Assembly: GCA_934317205.1 (NCBI GenBank)
Contig: CAKREL010000049.1
Span: forward strand, 1-17,560
Reading direction: 5' to 3'
DNA from: an uncultured Eubacterium sp.
Lineage (GTDB): Bacteria; Bacillota; Clostridia; Lachnospirales; Lachnospiraceae
DNA: 17,560 nucleotides
The notes under the pieces were generated by a model, which ran no database searches, was not told the origin of the DNA, and saw nothing but the letters and a program-made list of their open reading frames with translations. Shown here in pieces: positions 14,569 through 17,560 of this stretch; positions within the stretch are counted from its first letter, which is position 1; the number at the start of each line of letters is the position of its first letter. Both the position numbers and the translations under genes were made by a program.

Positions 14569-14901
14569 ATGAACCAGGAAGAAGCAGTGCTGTGTGGATC
14601 CAGCGCATATACAAAAAAATATTATCTGAATCCGGAATTTCAGAAATTGCCACAGGGAGTTCAGGATGAGCTGAAACTGATGTGTGTATTGTATACAGAA
14701 GATGTAGGTGGGACACTCACCTTGAAATTTGATGAAGATGGGGAGCTGATTTTTGAGACAGCGGCAGATGAAGGAGATCTGCTGTATGACGAGATCGGAA
14801 GTGTCCTGAAAGTGAAGCAGCTGCAGAGCACAAAGCAGGAATTGTTGGAATCACTGGAAATGTATTATAAAGTGACTCATCAGATAAATATAGAAAACTA
14901 G
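14569..14901 (+). CDS. DUF6145-type protein of unknown function
   Basis: This 110-residue soluble acidic protein starts MNQEEAVLCGSSAYTKKYYLN, which I associate from memory with DUF6145 of Lachnospiraceae. It has no signal peptide or membrane segment. The middle (GGTLTLKFDEDGELIFET) looks like beta strands, and the C-terminal half (KQELLESLEMYYKVTH) looks helical. It sits between birA (38 nt before) and coaX (19 nt after), all with good ribosome sites (here AAAGGAG), so it is probably co-transcribed with these cofactor genes. A role in biotin or CoA metabolism is only guilt by association. Confidence 0.75.
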   Translation: MNQEEAVLCGSSAYTKKYYLNPEFQKLPQGVQDELKLMCVLYTEDVGGTLTLKFDEDGELIFETAADEGDLLYDEIGSVLKVKQLQSTKQELLESLEMYYKVTHQINIEN

Positions 14902-14920
14902 CTAGTGGAGGACTGGATAA

Positions 14921-15691
14921 ATGCTTTTAACAGTAGATATCGGAAATACAAATATCACACTGGGTGTATTTGAAGGAAAAAAATTACATACAACATTCCG
15001 AATGACAACAATTCAGACACGTACATCAGATGAATATGGTATGGTAATGTGTGAGTTGCTGGAACATAATCAGGTGATGGTTGGAGAAATCACAGATGTG
15101 ATCGTGGCATCCGTAGTGCCAAATGTAATGCATTCTCTGACAAGCGCCATCATCAAATACTTTCATACAAAACCAATTATTATTGAGGCAGGTGTAAAAA
15201 CCGGAATCCGTGTGGCTTCCAAAAACCCGCGTCAGGTAGGGGCGGATCGTATCGTGGATGCAGCAGCAGTTTATGAGCTGTATGGAGGACCGGCCATAGT
15301 TATTGATTATGGAACCGCAACTACGTTTGATCTGGTAGATGAAGATGGTACTTTTACAGCATGTGTAATTGCCCCGGGTATCCGCACTTCTGCACAGGCC
15401 ATGTGGAGTATGGCTGCCAAGCTGCCTGAATTTGAAATCAAAAAGCCAAAGAGCATTCTGGCACAAGATACGATTGCCTGTATGCAGGCTGGTCTGGTAT
15501 ATGGTCAGATCGGGCAGACGGAGTACATTGTAAAGCAGATGAAAAAAGAATTCGGAAAAGGCGATATCAAAGTTGTTGCGACAGGAGGTCTTGGTCGCAT
15601 CATTGAGAAAGAAACAGACGCCATTGATATTTATGATCCAATGCTTACACTTCAGGGTATGCGCCTGATTTTTGAAAAACAAAAAAAGTAG
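14921..15691 (+). CDS. coaX: Type III pantothenate kinase CoaX
   Basis: This 256-residue ASKHA-fold kinase phosphorylates pantothenate in the first step of coenzyme A synthesis. The phosphate-binding DIGNTN (residues 6-11), GADR with Asp109 (107-110), and DYGTATTFD (129-137) are all present, as are the TGGLG stretch and the typical length. Type III enzymes are not inhibited by CoA, unlike CoaA. TGGAGG precedes the ATG. The gene follows the DUF6145 gene closely. Confidence 0.95.
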   Translation: MLLTVDIGNTNITLGVFEGKKLHTTFRMTTIQTRTSDEYGMVMCELLEHNQVMVGEITDVIVASVVPNVMHSLTSAIIKYFHTKPIIIEAGVKTGIRVASKNPRQVGADRIVDAAAVYELYGGPAIVIDYGTATTFDLVDEDGTFTACVIAPGIRTSAQAMWSMAAKLPEFEIKKPKSILAQDTIACMQAGLVYGQIGQTEYIVKQMKKEFGKGDIKVVATGGLGRIIEKETDAIDIYDPMLTLQGMRLIFEKQKK

Positions 15692-15785
15692 GTTCAAAAA
15701 AATCGGATTGCTTAAATCAGGTGTAAAAAACAGAGCAGACGAGTGTAGATGCAAAAATATATATAAAAAACGGAAAGAGTACAGT

Positions 15786-16787
15786 ATGGGCGAATTGAAA
15801 ATCGGAAACGTGACACTGGAAAACAATTTGATACTGGCACCGATGGCAGGAGTAACAGACCTGCCATTTCGTTTGTTATGCCGCAGACAGGGAGCCGGAC
15901 TTTTGTGCATGGAGATGGTCAGTGCAAAAGCAATTTATTACAAAAATAAAAATACAGATCTGCTGATGGAAATCCATCCGGAGGAACATCCGGTTTCTTT
16001 GCAGCTTTTTGGTTCAGATCCGGATATTCTGGCGGCAATGGCTGCCAAAATCGAGGAGCGACCTTTTGAAATACTTGATTTTAATATGGGGTGTCCGGTG
16101 CCGAAGGTTGTGAATAACCATGAGGGATCTGCATTGATGAAGGATCCAAAACTGGTAGAAGAAATCCTGACAAAAATGGTAAAAGCGGTGAAAAAACCAG
16201 TGACGGTAAAAATCCGAAAAGGGTTTGATGACGAGCATGTGAATGCTGTGGAAATTGCAAAAATTGCAGAAAGCTGTGGTGTGGCAGCCATTGCAGTGCA
16301 TGGAAGAACCAGACAGCAGTATTATTCCGGAAAAGCAGACTGGGATATCATACGTCAGGTAAAAGAAGCCGTTTCAATTCCGGTCATCGGAAATGGAGAT
16401 ATCCTCTGTGCACAGGATGTGCTTCGGATGAAAGAACAGACAGGCTGCGATGGATTTATGATCGGTCGGGGAGCTCAGGGAAATCCGTGGATTTTTCAGC
16501 AGATCCAACACCAGCTGGAGACAGGTGAGGAGCTACCACGTCCATCAAAACAGGAAGTGGTCGATATGATGCTTCTTCATGCGCGGCTCCAACTTGAGGT
16601 AAAAGGTGATTATATTGGTATTCGCGAGATTCGAAAACATGCGGCCTGGTATACTGCAGGATATAAAAATTCATCCAAATTGCGAGGCAGAATCAATGAG
16701 GTGGAAAGTTACACACAGTTAGAGGAACTGTTAGGCGAATGGCTGGTCGAAGCAGATAGGTCAGACATAGCAGAGATAAAAAGATAA
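15786..16787 (+). CDS. dusB: tRNA-dihydrouridine synthase, DusB type
   Basis: This 333-residue FMN enzyme reduces specific uridines in tRNA to dihydrouridine. It has APMAGVTDLPFR near residue 18, the catalytic Cys103 in NMGCPVPKV, FMN/RNA-binding Lys142 and Arg144 (VKIRKG), HGRTRQQ with His172, and GRGAQGNPW in the phosphate-binding loop, followed by the helical C-terminal domain. The DusB/Dus1 subtype fits Firmicute genomes. The start at 15786 has GGAAAG upstream. The open frame reaches back to 15672, inside coaX, but that extra 38-residue Lys/Arg-rich piece is not part of the family. It is probably transcribed with coaX, 94 nt upstream. Confidence 0.94.
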   Translation: MGELKIGNVTLENNLILAPMAGVTDLPFRLLCRRQGAGLLCMEMVSAKAIYYKNKNTDLLMEIHPEEHPVSLQLFGSDPDILAAMAAKIEERPFEILDFNMGCPVPKVVNNHEGSALMKDPKLVEEILTKMVKAVKKPVTVKIRKGFDDEHVNAVEIAKIAESCGVAAIAVHGRTRQQYYSGKADWDIIRQVKEAVSIPVIGNGDILCAQDVLRMKEQTGCDGFMIGRGAQGNPWIFQQIQHQLETGEELPRPSKQEVVDMMLLHARLQLEVKGDYIGIREIRKHAAWYTAGYKNSSKLRGRINEVESYTQLEELLGEWLVEADRSDIAEIKR

Positions 16788-16833
16788 GAATCCAGAGTTC
16801 TGTTTTTGGACATATCGGATAAAATATATCAGA

Positions 16834-16895
16834 TGTGAGATGATTTCCATCTCGCAGCAAGAATACCGGGGAGTATTCTTGAAAAATGTTTTTTT
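16834..16895 (+). terminator. Two tandem hairpins after dusB, possible terminator
   Basis: Hairpin 1 pairs TGTGAGATG (16834-16842) with CATCTCGCA (16848-16856), including one G-U pair. Hairpin 2 pairs AAGAATAC (16859-16866) with GTATTCTT (16873-16880) and is followed by GAAAAATG and a run of seven T ending near 16895. The T-run is displaced by about 8 nt, so termination may be partial. Confidence 0.5.
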
Positions 16896-16945
16896 CAGGC
16901 AAGACAATTATCTGAGAAAAAGATAGATATGAAGGGAACGACGAT

Positions 16946-17560
16946 ATGAAGGAGAACAGAGAAAAACACAGATTTTTCAGAATGTTTCAAAAATGGCAAC
17001 GGAATTTTTATAATCGAAGAGGACGCTTTTTTCAAAAAACGGAAAAATTAATTTCAGAGCCACCAGAAGAGACGGTGGACAATCCGTGGATTGACGCCAC
17101 CAGGCAAGTGGTTGAGCAGATTCTTATGAAAAAGGGAAAAAATTATCGAACCTTTTGCCCAATAGTTATTGATACCGATAAACCAGATCAGGTCTTTGGT
17201 GAAACAGATGATGTGGATCGGATTCTGGAACAATTGTATCCGGGACTCAATTTTCTGGAAATTGCAACAGACCGACCAGAGCATTTTTCGGAAATGACAG
17301 AATGGCTGGCGGAGGAATATGGACTTCTGGCAAGGATCCTTCCAATTAGTGAACTAGGTCAGAGCCATGCCGACACCGTTTTAGATCTGGAACGCGAAGG
17401 AGAGCTTTATATACAAAAGTTTCCAAGGAATGTGATCTATCTTCCTTTTTACAAACGAAGATGGCGTGAATATCAGAAAACCGGGCAGAATCTTGACATA
17501 GAAGTACCGATTGGGTATAATGTAGTGATTGTGAAAGTGGATAAGAATCTTCAAAATTAT
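16946..17560 (+). CDS. Unrecognised protein, 3' end beyond the window
   Basis: An ATG with GAAGGGAACG upstream opens a frame of 205 codons that has no stop before the window ends. The N-terminal 35 residues are very basic and aromatic (MKENREKHRFFRMFQKWQRN), followed by an acidic soluble region with DNPWIDATRQVVEQILMKKG, TFCPIVIDTDKPDQVFGE, LEQLYPGLNFLEI and WLAEEYGLLARI. No membrane segment or known motif is visible in this part. I cannot name the family. It follows dusB after 158 nt with hairpins between, so it may be a separate transcription unit. Confidence 0.7.
   Translation, partial: MKENREKHRFFRMFQKWQRNFYNRRGRFFQKTEKLISEPPEETVDNPWIDATRQVVEQILMKKGKNYRTFCPIVIDTDKPDQVFGETDDVDRILEQLYPGLNFLEIATDRPEHFSEMTEWLAEEYGLLARILPISELGQSHADTVLDLEREGELYIQKFPRNVIYLPFYKRRWREYQKTGQNLDIEVPIGYNVVIVKVDKNLQNY

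Noticed and set aside
15026..15910. A 294-codon open frame on the - strand
   Set aside because: It lies opposite coaX and the start of dusB, both clearly coding. Its protein is rich in Cys, His, Asn and Phe with no motif, typical of an antisense shadow.

Overview
The window looks like chromosomal DNA of a low-GC Firmicute, most likely a Lachnospiraceae-type gut Clostridia. This is inferred from the AT-leaning composition, strong AGGAGG-type ribosome binding sites, and a Tad-like pilus locus carrying DUF5702, DUF6382-FHA and DUF6145-type proteins, which I know from that family. No rRNA, tRNA, CRISPR array or complete mobile element is visible.

Bases 1-7041 hold the 3' part of a Tad/Flp-like type IV pilus locus on the + strand. 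In order it encodes: the C-terminal end of a CpaF/TadA secretion ATPase, a TadB-like and a TadC-like inner-membrane platform protein, a 59-residue Flp1-type pilin, a DUF5702 pilus-associated protein, a large TadE-like pseudopilin with two Cys/His modules, a short A24 prepilin peptidase, a small pilin-like protein, and a DUF6382-FHA protein. Most junctions overlap or are tightly spaced, so this reads as one operon. The ATPase gene is broken at its 5' side: the conserved reading frame begins abruptly at about base 75, and an in-frame stop (57-59) lies in unrelated sequence. This suggests a rearrangement, an element insertion or an assembly join, and if it is real the pilus motor may be inactive.

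Bases 7042-8687 hold a HIT-family nucleotide hydrolase/transferase gene with its own promoter, then a bidirectional terminator, then murG on the - strand. Bases 8688-12400 hold a regulatory intergenic region, a small single-pass membrane protein, a secreted SH3-SleB-like cell wall hydrolase behind a consensus promoter, and an NfeD plus SPFH/stomatin pair. The membrane-protein and hydrolase genes share a TGTAACAAAAT motif at or just after their predicted transcription starts, which hints at a shared regulator, possibly of the WalR type.

Bases 12401-17560 are housekeeping: ornithine carbamoyltransferase (argF), the biotin ligase/repressor birA behind a 30-bp dyad, a DUF6145-type protein, type III pantothenate kinase (coaX), tRNA-dihydrouridine synthase (dusB), two hairpins, and the start of an unrecognised gene that runs off the window. 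birA, the DUF6145 gene, coaX and dusB lie close together on one strand and are probably co-transcribed.

The least understood content is the Tad-like locus, especially the metal-site-bearing TadE-like protein, the enlarged TadC-like protein and the FHA protein, together with its broken ATPase gene.
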